Below, piece after piece: positions 28,195-36,708 of a DNA stretch of 64,000 nt. Both the position numbers and the translations under genes were made by a program. The notes under the pieces are model-generated. The model was given only the letters and a program-made list of their open reading frames with translations, had not been told where the DNA came from and ran no database searches. Each line of letters starts with the position of its first letter. The first letter of the stretch is position 1. The stretch is from UBA6170 sp942491385 (GTDB lineage: Bacteria > Chloroflexota > Anaerolineae > Anaerolineales > Anaerolineaceae): contig CALOAF010000004.1 in NCBI GenBank assembly GCA_942491385.1, positions 186,001 through 250,000 on the forward strand, given 5' to 3'.

Positions 28195-29337
28195 TCAATT
28201 GTTTATTTTCCATTCAATTATTTCGGGTGAACATAAAAATCTTACTCTAGGAGCCCCCATGCCTTCAAGTCCAATTCCTCGTGAAATATATAATATTGTG
28301 TCATATATTTGGTATAGGCCTTTTTGAAGTTTTCTTCCATACAGGGAGCCAGTAAAGAGCGCACCAAATATTGGTAAACGAACCTGGCCACCATGGGTGT
28401 GACCTGAAAGCATCAAATCAATTTTATGTTCTTTTTGAAGCTCGAATATTAGATCTGGGGAATGATACATGAGAATATTCAAACTGCCTTCTTGAATTAA
28501 AGAAGGTAAGATGTTGATGTCCTGATGAGGTTGATGGGTGCAAGTTATTCCGATTAGGTTAATTGTACAATGATTGCTCTGGATGGTTACATTTGAATTA
28601 TCCAATCTCATGCACTTTAAATTTTCCTCTAATGTATCTACCGTATCCTTTACATCCACAGCGGGACTACCTGAAACATAATACATTGGCGAAATTGCAT
28701 GTATTTGATTGAAGAATTCAATCACCTGTGTAATCGATTCTTGATTGCGAATATTTGATAGATTAAGAAAATCACCAGTAAAAAGAATAAAGGCAGGTTT
28801 TCTCCTTTCCACGATACGCAATAAACTTTCTTCTCTAGTGCCAAATTTTTCTAAATGAATATCGGATAAATGAAGAAATTTTAAATTTGAAGAAAAATCA
28901 GAAAACTTATAGTGAATGGTTGTTATTTTTATCGAGGAAGGTTCAATAATGAAACCTAGAATTACCAACATTGTTCCAATCAATTGGATAACCAGATTGA
29001 ATGGAAATGGCAACCCATTAAAAACAGCACGTAGCATAAATAACAGGAAAACCTGAGATTTTATTGGACCGAATGATATATTAAATTTTGGCAGCAAACC
29101 AATTAATATTGCATCACAAATTAAAAATGATATTAAAATGAGCCAATTATTAATGACAAAAAATGAAATTAAACCACCTAGAAAAATCATAAAAATATAA
29201 AAAAGAATTGTTGGAATTTGATTTATTTTTTGAATTAATCTTAATATTTTGTCGAATGGATTGCCTTCTGCACCTGGGAATGAGGATCTCGTTTCAAAGT
29301 TATTTCTGTCCTTTGGATTAAGTCTTTTAGTTTTCAT
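28195..29337 (-). CDS. Membrane-anchored metallophosphoesterase with an altered third motif
   Basis: Residues 1-155 hold several hydrophobic segments (about 40-60, 65-85, 95-115 and 120-140). A calcineurin-like phosphoesterase domain follows: LHLSDIHLEKFG, LFTGDFLN, MYHSPDL and SGHTHGGQVRLP, as in YkuE/YaeI-type proteins. The third block, normally GNHD/E with an Asn metal ligand and catalytic His, reads VSGSPAVD here. Either the enzyme uses other ligands or activity is reduced. It may act on a lipid or cell-wall phosphate at the inner membrane face. Substrate unknown. Confidence 0.82.
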   Translation of the reverse strand: MKTKRLNPKDRNNFETRSSFPGAEGNPFDKILRLIQKINQIPTILFYIFMIFLGGLISFFVINNWLILISFLICDAILIGLLPKFNISFGPIKSQVFLLFMLRAVFNGLPFPFNLVIQLIGTMLVILGFIIEPSSIKITTIHYKFSDFSSNLKFLHLSDIHLEKFGTREESLLRIVERRKPAFILFTGDFLNLSNIRNQESITQVIEFFNQIHAISPMYYVSGSPAVDVKDTVDTLEENLKCMRLDNSNVTIQSNHCTINLIGITCTHQPHQDINILPSLIQEGSLNILMYHSPDLIFELQKEHKIDLMLSGHTHGGQVRLPIFGALFTGSLYGRKLQKGLYQIYDTILYISRGIGLEGMGAPRVRFLCSPEIIEWKINN

Positions 29338-29371
29338 CGTTTATTTATTCTACATAAAGTTTATTAAATCA

Positions 29372-29402
29372 AAAAAACTCCCTTAATTAACCTGAGTTTT
29401 TT
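29372..29402 (-). terminator. Intrinsic terminator after the Flp pilin gene
   Basis: AAAAAACTC (29372-29380) pairs with GAGTTTTTT (29394-29402). Read on the minus strand, the hairpin ends in seven T residues, just downstream of the pilin stop codon. Confidence 0.6.
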
Positions 29403-29410
29403 CTATGGAT

Positions 29411-29557
29411 TTAGATTAATGGAATTACATTACTGAACATGTTGCCAACAGCTGGCCCAATGAAATATAAAACAACAATAACAATTACAGCCACAATAGA
29501 AATAATTAATGCATACTCCAAAAAACCCTGTCCTTCCTGGTGACATTCTTGGAACAA
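29411..29557 (-). CDS. Flp/Fap-type pilin subunit, TTG start
   Basis: The likely start is TTG at 29557, five bases after a perfect AGGAGG, giving 48 residues. The sequence contains EGQGFLEYALIISIVAVIVIVVLY: a type IVb prepilin site with cleavage after the first Gly, Glu at +5 followed by Tyr, and a hydrophobic helix. An upstream ATG at 29632 would add 25 unlikely residues. No TadA/TadB/TadC, RcpC or prepilin peptidase gene is in the window, so the assembly machine must be elsewhere. It has its own terminator. Confidence 0.85.
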   Translation of the reverse strand: MFQECHQEGQGFLEYALIISIVAVIVIVVLYFIGPAVGNMFSNVIPLI

Positions 29558-29752
29558 CTCAACCTCCTTTCTTAAAAAATATTTTTTGATATTTGAATGA
29601 TAATAATTAAAAATACCACAAAACAAAATCATCTACATGATAATTTGGATATCAATATTGATAAGAAATGTACTGAGCCAGTTTCATTGAAAAATGAAAA
29701 TTTATTTTTGTAGAGCTAATTTAGTCCAATTAGTAAATCAGGTTAGGAAATA

Positions 29753-29785
29753 AAAATAAGGCTGATGTTAAACCAGCCTTATTTT
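29753..29785 (-). terminator. Intrinsic terminator after gcvPB
   Basis: AAAATAAGGCTG (29753-29764) pairs perfectly with CAGCCTTATTTT (29774-29785) around a nine-base loop. On the minus strand it follows the gcvPB stop and runs into a T-rich tract. It also sits upstream of the Flp pilin gene, isolating the two units. Nothing else is seen in 29633-29803. Confidence 0.8.
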
Positions 29786-29803
29786 TTGTGATGAAAATTA
29801 ATC

Positions 29804-31270
29804 TTAACTATTCTTTTCCGGAATCCAGCAGCATAAAACAAGATCCTTAGCTGCTTTCACTTCGTCTAACCTTCCAATAGGCGTGTTATGGGGGGCGGAT
29901 TTCAAAAGTTCAGGTTGTGTTTTTGCTTCTTCAGCAATTTTTAACATAGCATCAGCAAATAAATCCAACATTTGTTTACTTTCCGTTTCAGTTGGTTCGA
30001 TCATTAGCGCTTCAGGAACAATGAGCGGGAAGTAATTTGTTGGTGGATGGAAATTGTAATCCATCAAGCGTTTGGCAATGTCTAAGGCATGAATATTCGG
30101 TGCGTCTGGCCAATGTCCTTCCAAAACAAATTCATGCATACACAATCGATCATATGCGAGTTTGTAAGTATCTTTGAGTAACATCATCAGATAGTTCGCA
30201 TTTAGTACAGATCCTTCGGCGATTTTCTTGAGCCCATCTTTGCCATACATACTGATATATGTATAAGCTCTGACCATCATACCGAAGTGACCATGGAATG
30301 CTTTCATCCTGCCAATACTTTTTGCAGGTTCAACAAAACCATACAAAGGAGGATAATCCTCCGATCCTTCTTCAAGAATTCCTACTATGGGGCATGGCAA
30401 AAAATCAACGAGATTAGCTGCCACACCAACTGGACCAGAACCTGGACCACCACCACCATGTGGTGTTGAGAAAGTCTTGTGTAAATTGAAATGCATAATG
30501 TCGATGCCCAGGTCTCCAGGCCGCAAGACACCTAATAATGCATTCAAGTTAGCACCATCTCCATAAACCAAACCACCTGCTTCGTGAACTATATTGATAA
30601 CTTCAAGAACATCTTGCTCAAAAAGCCCCAATGTATTTGGGTTGGTTAACATTAACCCTGCAACAGTATCATCACAAACAGCTCGCAATGAATCAAGATC
30701 AACATTACCATTCTTATCGGTTGCAACTCCAACTACATCAAAACCGCTCATTGAAGAACTGGCTGGATTGGTGCCATGAGCTGAATCAGGGATAAGCATT
30801 TTAGTGCGTTTGTTATCTTTGCGATCTTTGTGATACGCTCGAATGATTAATACGCCAACATACTCGCCGTGTGCCCCGGCTGCGGGTTGTAATGTGAGCC
30901 CCGGGAACCCACTGATTTCTCCTAGCCAATTTTGGAGATCATGCATCAAAGCCAAACTACCTTGAACTGTCTCGATTGGCTGAAGAGGATGGACTTTTGC
31001 AAATCCTGGTAACCTGGCAGTGACCTCATTGATCCTGGGATTAAATTTCATGGTGCAAGAACCGAGTGGATAAAACCCCGTATCAATAGAATAATTAAGT
31101 TGAGAAAGTCTAGTGAAATGGCGGATTACATCGATTTCTGACACTTCCGGCATGGGAAGTTCATCACGTAAGAACTCATTGGGGACATCAGTCTCTGGTA
31201 CGTCACTGGCTTGATATTTTACGCCAGCTCTACCCGGAGATGAGATTTCATAGATTGTAGGCTCAGTCAT
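29804..31270 (-). CDS. gcvPB: Glycine dehydrogenase (decarboxylating) subunit 2
   Basis: The start at 31270 (MTEPTIYE, 488 residues) has AGGAGG upstream and overlaps the gcvPA stop by 8 bases; the frame open to 31312 is not needed. This is the PLP-binding half of split P-protein, with the cofactor lysine in NLHKTFSTPHGGGGPG, plus DSAHGTNPASS and YGDGANLNALLG. With GcvPA it decarboxylates glycine and passes the aminomethyl group to lipoylated GcvH. It ends before a strong terminator. Confidence 0.96.
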   Translation of the reverse strand: MTEPTIYEISSPGRAGVKYQASDVPETDVPNEFLRDELPMPEVSEIDVIRHFTRLSQLNYSIDTGFYPLGSCTMKFNPRINEVTARLPGFAKVHPLQPIETVQGSLALMHDLQNWLGEISGFPGLTLQPAAGAHGEYVGVLIIRAYHKDRKDNKRTKMLIPDSAHGTNPASSSMSGFDVVGVATDKNGNVDLDSLRAVCDDTVAGLMLTNPNTLGLFEQDVLEVINIVHEAGGLVYGDGANLNALLGVLRPGDLGIDIMHFNLHKTFSTPHGGGGPGSGPVGVAANLVDFLPCPIVGILEEGSEDYPPLYGFVEPAKSIGRMKAFHGHFGMMVRAYTYISMYGKDGLKKIAEGSVLNANYLMMLLKDTYKLAYDRLCMHEFVLEGHWPDAPNIHALDIAKRLMDYNFHPPTNYFPLIVPEALMIEPTETESKQMLDLFADAMLKIAEEAKTQPELLKSAPHNTPIGRLDEVKAAKDLVLCCWIPEKNS

Positions 31271-32612
31271 TCGCCACCTCCTGTAAGATTTCGACCAGAT
31301 AATCAATATCATCTTTGGTGTTCATTTCGGTCACCGCTATTAGCATGTGATTTTCTAATTCAGGATAATCAGCTGACAAATCATATCCTCCGAGAATATC
31401 ATAGTCCAGCAATAATAAATTCAATTCACTGACCGGTTTGGGTGTGCGAACAACAAATTCATTGAAAAACACCCCAAAATCAGGTACTTCAAATCCTTTT
31501 AATTTTGAGATTTGTTCTGCTGCATAATGAGCTTTATCAAAATTCAGCTTTGCGACCTGTTTTAAGCCTTGTTTTCCTAATAAGGACATATATACTGCTG
31601 AGGTTAGAGCGATTATTCCCTGGTTGGTACATATATTCGAAGTTGCTCTTGATCTGCGTATATGTTGTTCCCGTGCAGTCAAGGTTAGAACGTATCCCCT
31701 TTTACCATCCTTATCGACGGTTTCGCCCACCAATCTTCCGGCGAGTTTTCGAATAAATTCATTTTTTGCGGTAAATATTCCCAAATAAGGCCCACCGTAA
31801 GATAAAGGAATGCCCAATGGTTGGCCTTCACCGGTCACAATGTCGGCGTCAAAGGCAGATGGTGGTTTAATTAATCCCAGGGCTAATGGGTTGACTGAGA
31901 CCGCCAGAATTGCTCCAACGGCGTGAACTTGCTCTGCAAATGCTTTGAAGTCTTCTATTCTTCCCAGGAAATCCGGGTATTGAACATACACAATGGCGGT
32001 ATTAGAATCAACCTGTTTTAGTAATTCTTCATTTGTTTGCAGACCATTTTCCGTTTGATCACCAGTGATTTGGATGTCATCATAACCCTGGAAATAAGTT
32101 CTGATTGTTTCACGATATTGGGGATGAAGATATCTGGAAAGAACAAATTTGGTTCTTTTCCCTCGAAAATGGTGGTATGCCAAAACACAAGCTTCCGCTG
32201 CAGATGTTGCGCCATCATAATGTGATGCATTACTGACATCCATTCCTGTTAATGATGCAACCAACGATTGATATTCAAATATAGCCTGTAGAGTTCCCTG
32301 GGATACTTCCGGTTGATAGGGAGTATATGCCGTGAGGAATTCTCCGCGGGTGATAATTGCGTCAACGGATGCAGGAACATAATGATTGTAAGCACCAGCA
32401 CCCAGGAAACAAATCAGATCATCCGTTGAGTCGTTCGCAATGGCCAAATCTTTTAGATTTTGTAAGGCCTCCATTTCGGAAACAGCCTCAGGCAGATTTA
32501 GATCTGGATATCTGAATTCTTTAGGAACATCAGCAAATAGATCTTCAATTTTTGAAAAGCCGACTTTTTGCAACATCTCGTTGCGTTCGGCCTCCGTATT
32601 TGGGATAAACAT
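31263..32612 (-). CDS. gcvPA: Glycine dehydrogenase (decarboxylating) subunit 1
   Basis: The 449-residue protein is the N-terminal half of split P-protein, with FLGAGAYNHYVPASVDAI, TAYTPYQPEVSQGTLQAIFE, SNASHYDGATSAAEA and STSGICTN-like ATSNICTNQGI. It forms an alpha2beta2 enzyme with GcvPB. Its ATG overlaps the gcvH stop (TAATG), and it overlaps gcvPB at the other end, so the three genes are translationally coupled in the order gcvH-gcvPA-gcvPB. Confidence 0.96.
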   Translation of the reverse strand: MFIPNTEAERNEMLQKVGFSKIEDLFADVPKEFRYPDLNLPEAVSEMEALQNLKDLAIANDSTDDLICFLGAGAYNHYVPASVDAIITRGEFLTAYTPYQPEVSQGTLQAIFEYQSLVASLTGMDVSNASHYDGATSAAEACVLAYHHFRGKRTKFVLSRYLHPQYRETIRTYFQGYDDIQITGDQTENGLQTNEELLKQVDSNTAIVYVQYPDFLGRIEDFKAFAEQVHAVGAILAVSVNPLALGLIKPPSAFDADIVTGEGQPLGIPLSYGGPYLGIFTAKNEFIRKLAGRLVGETVDKDGKRGYVLTLTAREQHIRRSRATSNICTNQGIIALTSAVYMSLLGKQGLKQVAKLNFDKAHYAAEQISKLKGFEVPDFGVFFNEFVVRTPKPVSELNLLLLDYDILGGYDLSADYPELENHMLIAVTEMNTKDDIDYLVEILQEVAND

Positions 32613-33004
32613 TAGTGATCTCTTTCTTCACAATATTTTGCATATTCGTCGGCTGTCATAAGTGCATCTAACTCTGATGGATCACTCATTTCTACTTTTA
32701 CCATCCATGCACGACCAAATGGATCAGCATTTACGGCTTCGAAATCATCTGTTAATGCCTCATTGAATTCTAGAACTTTTCCAGTTATCGGTGCTGAGAC
32801 ATCTGCAGCTGCTTTCACAGATTCGAGTGTTACAAATGAGTCGCCTTTCGCAACTTCGTCTCCCGGTTCAACAAGGAACTCTAAGTAAACAATATCTGAA
32901 AGTTGAGATTGAGCATAATCAGAAACACCAATGGTGGCTACATTTCCTTCTACGCTAACCCATTCATCGGTTTTTGCAAATTTAAAATTGCTTGGATTCG
33001 ACAT
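32612..33004 (-). CDS. gcvH: Glycine cleavage system H protein
   Basis: The 130-residue protein has the H-protein lipoyl domain: TDEWVSVEGNVATIGVSDYA, FVTLESVKAAADV with the lipoyl lysine, and the GKVLEFN turn. It shuttles the aminomethyl group from P- to T-protein. CTCCTT upstream of the start gives an AAGGAG ribosome site. It is the first gene of the operon. gcvT, lpd and lipoate genes are not in the window. I looked for a glycine riboswitch in 33005-33192 and saw none. Confidence 0.96.
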   Translation of the reverse strand: MSNPSNFKFAKTDEWVSVEGNVATIGVSDYAQSQLSDIVYLEFLVEPGDEVAKGDSFVTLESVKAAADVSAPITGKVLEFNEALTDDFEAVNADPFGRAWMVKVEMSDPSELDALMTADEYAKYCEERDH

Positions 33005-33192
33005 TTTTTTCTCCTTATGAATAATTTATCTTTTGATTTTGAAAAATATGCTTGTTAATTTGATTTAAGGGACTTTACCTACAAATGAAGAACTTTGAAA
33101 GTTATTTCCTTTCTACTTAGGTCTCTATTTTAATACATATTCATTCTATTTGAAGGGTATATTAATGTCAATCAATAACCTAATGATGAAGA

Positions 33193-34755
33193 TTAATATT
33201 TGGTTGGATAACCGGTTATGGATCGAATATCGTCATATAAAGGTTTCAATCGTTTATACATGGGTAGGTAGATTTTATTGTATAAATCATCATATAATTG
33301 AATATTTTTTTTATCTGGTTCGACTGTTTTTCCAACTTTTGTCATATGCTTAACAGCCGATTCAAAATCTGGATAATAACCCATACCTACGGCTGCATCA
33401 ATTGCGGCACCTAAACCGGAAGCCTCATAAATATCAGGCCTGGAAACAGGTAGATTAAAAACATCTGCCGTAATTTGAATGGCTGCATTACTTTGACTAC
33501 CACCACCAGCAACTCTGATTTCTGTGATTGGAATTCCACTGCGTTTCTCTGTTCTCTCTGCTCCTTCGCGCAGCGCATAGCCAAGACCTTCAATGATGGA
33601 GCGATACACGTGCGCTCGAGTGTGCACATCACCAAAGCCAATAATTGCTCCTTTTGCTTCAGGTCCTGGTTTTTTTAAACCCGGTGACCAGAATGGTTGT
33701 AAAACCAGACCCATTGACCCTGGAGGAACAGAGTTCAGAAGATCATCAAATAATTCTTCGGGTTCAACACCTCTTTGTACTGCTAATCGTTGTTCGTTGA
33801 ACCCAAATTCACGTTTAAACCAACTTACCATCCAATAACCACGAAAGATTTGCATTTCAAGGCTGTATCTTCCTGGTACCGCTGAAGGGTATGGGGGAAT
33901 CAATGGAATCACTTCCGTGTACTTGGTATGGGTCGTATTAATTGTTGCTGTAGTACCAAAACTCAAGCAGGCTACATGAGGATCGACACAACCTGCTCCG
34001 ATTACCTCGCAAGCTTTATCAGCAGCGGCTGCAATGAGCGGTAACCCTGCGGGAATTCCCGTTTCCATACTTGCCTGTTCTGATATGACACCTAAGGTTT
34101 TCGAAGCCGGGATCAATTCTGGCAGGAAATCTTTTGGCATTGGAACTGCTTGCCATTTCCAATCCCATGAGGAAGCCCAATCCTGCTTTTTATAGTCGAA
34201 GGGGATGTATGCTACCTGACAACCGATTGAATCCACGTATTGATTTGTCATTCGGTAAGTAAGATAACCGGACAGCAGTAAAAATTTATGTGTATTTTTC
34301 CAAATGTCAGGTTGATGTGTCCGTATCCAATTACATTCTGCTTCTGCTTGCAGGTAAGCGACAGTTTCCCGCATCCCTGACAAAGCAAAGGCAAGACCCC
34401 ACAGGCCACTCACAGGTTTGAGCCCATCTGTGCGTCTTTGATCCAACCAGACAATTGCCGGCCTGAGTGGTTTTCCGTTTTGATCAAGATTAATGAGAGT
34501 TGATCTTTGGGTTGTGATGGTTACACAAGAAATAGAATTTTTATCCACACCGGGTGTATTCCATAATTGCTGACACGCCGAACACAACGTCTCCCAAAAA
34601 TTTTCTGGATCTTGCTCAGTAAGTCCTGGTTCGGGTGATGAGTAATTGTCTATGGTTACCCTTGATTTATACAAAAGATTTCCCTGCGGATCAAAAATCA
34701 TTGCTCTGGTACTTTGCGTACCATTATCGATTGCCAGAATATTTTCACTACTCAT
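33193..34755 (-). CDS. FGGY-family carbohydrate kinase
   Basis: The start at 34755 (520 residues) has GGAGG five bases upstream; the ATG one codon earlier is too close. N-terminal LAIDNGTQSTRAMIFD is the phosphate-binding loop of FGGY kinases, with TTQRST and AIVWLDQR. The second domain carries LSFGTTATINT, LVLQPFWSPG and the adenosine motif AGGGSQSNAAIQITADVFN. It belongs to the XylB-like COG1070 group (xylulokinase, YgcE, LsrK and others). The substrate is not decided. It follows the FadR-like regulator gene by 15 bases, so it is probably under its control. Confidence 0.88.
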   Translation of the reverse strand: MSSENILAIDNGTQSTRAMIFDPQGNLLYKSRVTIDNYSSPEPGLTEQDPENFWETLCSACQQLWNTPGVDKNSISCVTITTQRSTLINLDQNGKPLRPAIVWLDQRRTDGLKPVSGLWGLAFALSGMRETVAYLQAEAECNWIRTHQPDIWKNTHKFLLLSGYLTYRMTNQYVDSIGCQVAYIPFDYKKQDWASSWDWKWQAVPMPKDFLPELIPASKTLGVISEQASMETGIPAGLPLIAAAADKACEVIGAGCVDPHVACLSFGTTATINTTHTKYTEVIPLIPPYPSAVPGRYSLEMQIFRGYWMVSWFKREFGFNEQRLAVQRGVEPEELFDDLLNSVPPGSMGLVLQPFWSPGLKKPGPEAKGAIIGFGDVHTRAHVYRSIIEGLGYALREGAERTEKRSGIPITEIRVAGGGSQSNAAIQITADVFNLPVSRPDIYEASGLGAAIDAAVGMGYYPDFESAVKHMTKVGKTVEPDKKNIQLYDDLYNKIYLPMYKRLKPLYDDIRSITGYPTKY

Positions 34756-34770
34756 CATTTCCTCCAAGGT

Positions 34771-35457
34771 TTAAAACAGCATTTTCCATAAGGATATACT
34801 ATTGTTCATGACTTTTTCAGTCAACTCATAAACGATTTCTGGTTTTTGACTCAAGAATGCTGTTTCAAGTTCTCCATAAAAATTGTATGAATAAATTCTC
34901 GCTTGTTCGTTGCGAAAGTAAATAATTGCTTTTTGTTTAAATAGGTCTCCAAAACCGTTAAAGATTAACGTAAAAATTGGATTACCGGAAGCCTGGGTTA
35001 ATCGAAGATGTAAATTGAAGTCAAATTCTGAATAAATTTCTGCTGAATCAGATATCTCGGGTTTGGAATCCAAGAAATCAATGATCATTTCAGGATTATA
35101 AGTTGCTGCCATTAATGAGTAAGTTGGACATAAGAGATAGCGGATTTGTAATAAATTTCCCACGAAATTTTCAGAAAGATGCTCAGGGTATTTGGAAATA
35201 GACGATAAAACATTCAAATTTCCTTCTGCCCAGAAATCTCTGACCCGGGTTGGTTTTCCCTGATGAATCTCAATCCAACCATCTCTTGAAAGTCTTTGTA
35301 AGGCTTCTCTCAATGTAGGTCTTGTGACACCAATTCGTGAAGACAATTCTCTTTCGGATGGCAAGAGACTGTTGATTGGAAAAATTTCTTCCAGGATTGC
35401 TTGGATTATTCTCTGTTCCGCTAATTCTGCTGGTTTTTCAGGCAGATCCCATTGCAT
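34771..35457 (-). CDS. GntR-family regulator of the true FadR type
   Basis: The 228-residue protein has an N-terminal winged helix (LPSERELSSRIGVTRPTLREAL, then LSRDGWIEIHQGKPTRV) and a helical C-terminal domain. From memory of E. coli FadR, the match runs well past the HTH: GKPT.V..FW....LN.L in the linker, and ASGNPI..LI.NG...L....YF.N.EAR....FY in the acyl-CoA-binding domain. It is therefore a FadR_C protein rather than the commoner FCD type. An acyl-CoA ligand is likely but unproven. A FadR-like operator lies 27-39 bases upstream. It heads a two-gene unit with the FGGY kinase. Confidence 0.85.
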   Translation of the reverse strand: MQWDLPEKPAELAEQRIIQAILEEIFPINSLLPSERELSSRIGVTRPTLREALQRLSRDGWIEIHQGKPTRVRDFWAEGNLNVLSSISKYPEHLSENFVGNLLQIRYLLCPTYSLMAATYNPEMIIDFLDSKPEISDSAEIYSEFDFNLHLRLTQASGNPIFTLIFNGFGDLFKQKAIIYFRNEQARIYSYNFYGELETAFLSQKPEIVYELTEKVMNNSISLWKMLF

Positions 35458-35947
35458 TGCATTTTATCCTTTCAAAGGTTAGAGGTCTTACCATTTGAGT
35501 TTACATCAATATTCTGAAATTTCAACCAAAGATGAATTTGTCGAATAAGAATGCGATTCAGACCTTTTTGCAAGACGAAATGAATAATATGTTCTTGGAA
35601 ATCTTAGAATTAAAAAATATTACCAGTTGTTATTGTTGGATATTGCGTGAAAAAACTGGTTAATTGTATCCAGAACTTATTACGAAAATAAGGTGGCAGA
35701 AATTGCATTCAATGAGCCCATAAGGGGATAATAGAAACGATAACGAATGAAGAATCTTTATCTGAAAGGACAAAATTTTTCATTCTTATCAGTGAAAAGT
35801 TTTAATTGGATTGTGACCGGTTAAATTTCCCTTAGTTATGCATTGATACTCTTTTAAGTATCTACAAAAATCTTGAATTATGATTTGTTTCAATAAAGAA
35901 TAAATAATCATTTTGCTTAAAAGCATATTTATATTAGAATCATCTTT
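35458..35947. other. 490-base AT-rich divergent intergenic region
   Basis: It separates the FadR-like operon (minus) from the SpoIIE-type phosphatase (plus). Apart from the FadR-like operator at 35480-35496 it holds a six-base inverted repeat (GATACT 35845-35850, AGTATC 35857-35862). No convincing ORF, tRNA or terminator was seen. Promoters for both sides must lie here, but no strong -35/-10 pair stands out. Confidence 0.5.
35480..35496 (-). promoter_or_regulatory. FadR-like operator before the FadR-type gene
   Basis: On the minus strand the site reads AAATGGTAAGACCTCTA. Against the E. coli FadR consensus AACTGGTCNGACCAGTT, the core TGGT-N2-GACC is fully kept and 11 of 16 defined positions match. 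It lies a few tens of bases before the regulator start codon, suited to autorepression. Confidence 0.55.
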
Positions 35948-36667
35948 ATGGAAATTCAATTAGCGGTAGCAAAGGTTGTTAAGTTTGGTTCTATAGAGAG
36001 CGGGGACACATTAGAAATCATTGAAAGGCCGATGGGTGGGGTTTCCTGTGTATTAGCAGACGCGCGTTTTTCAGGTGCTTCTGCGAAAAATATTTCATCC
36101 ATGGTTGTTCGAAAAATAATCAGCTTAATTTCTGATGGTGTTCGGGATGGTGCGGCAGCCCGTGGAGCGTCTGATTTTCTGTTTATGGAAAAAGGTGGGT
36201 CCTGTAGTGTATTTATGAATATACTGTCTGCAGATCTACAAACTCAAACGTTGGTGATTACCAGAAATAATCCTACACCAGTGTTTATTTCACAAGCAGA
36301 TCAAATTGAATGTATCTCCAGCGAAAGTGATCCGATAGGCCAGAATAGAAATATCAGACCCACTATAACGGAAATTAATTTATTACCACGGACGACAGTT
36401 GTTCTTTATACTGATGGAGTGATGCGGGCTGGTGAACGATTTAGCCAATCTATTGATTTCTGCTCATTAATACAAGCATATCTAGATGAACAAGAACCGT
36501 CAGCGCAATACATTGCAGATGCCTTGCTTTCACATGCGATCCGTCTGGATCAAAATCAACCCAATGACGATATGTCAGTTGTCGTCTTAAGAGTTTTCGA
36601 TGAGTCACAGGATAATATTAGACGCTTATCTGTCAGATTACCATTTGATACGCAATTTCAACGATAG
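35948..36667 (+). CDS. PP2C/SpoIIE-type serine phosphatase domain protein
   Basis: The 239-residue protein is a single SpoIIE-like phosphatase domain. An early GVSCVLADARFSGASAKN takes the place of the metal-binding D-G-x-G/A block, and it has TDGVMRAGERF and the terminal PNDDMSVVVLRV acidic pair. The short final tail has no sensor or membrane part. Such enzymes usually dephosphorylate anti-sigma antagonists or act as outputs of signalling cascades. No anti-sigma gene is adjacent. No clear ribosome site precedes the ATG, so the start is uncertain. Confidence 0.82.
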   Translation: MEIQLAVAKVVKFGSIESGDTLEIIERPMGGVSCVLADARFSGASAKNISSMVVRKIISLISDGVRDGAAARGASDFLFMEKGGSCSVFMNILSADLQTQTLVITRNNPTPVFISQADQIECISSESDPIGQNRNIRPTITEINLLPRTTVVLYTDGVMRAGERFSQSIDFCSLIQAYLDEQEPSAQYIADALLSHAIRLDQNQPNDDMSVVVLRVFDESQDNIRRLSVRLPFDTQFQR

Positions 36668-36708
36668 GATGGATAAAAATAGCGTAGAGGTTGCTTTCCA
36701 ATATTAAA

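Noticed and set aside
33005..33192. Possible glycine riboswitch before gcvH
   Set aside because: I could not see the conserved paired elements; only AT-rich DNA is present.
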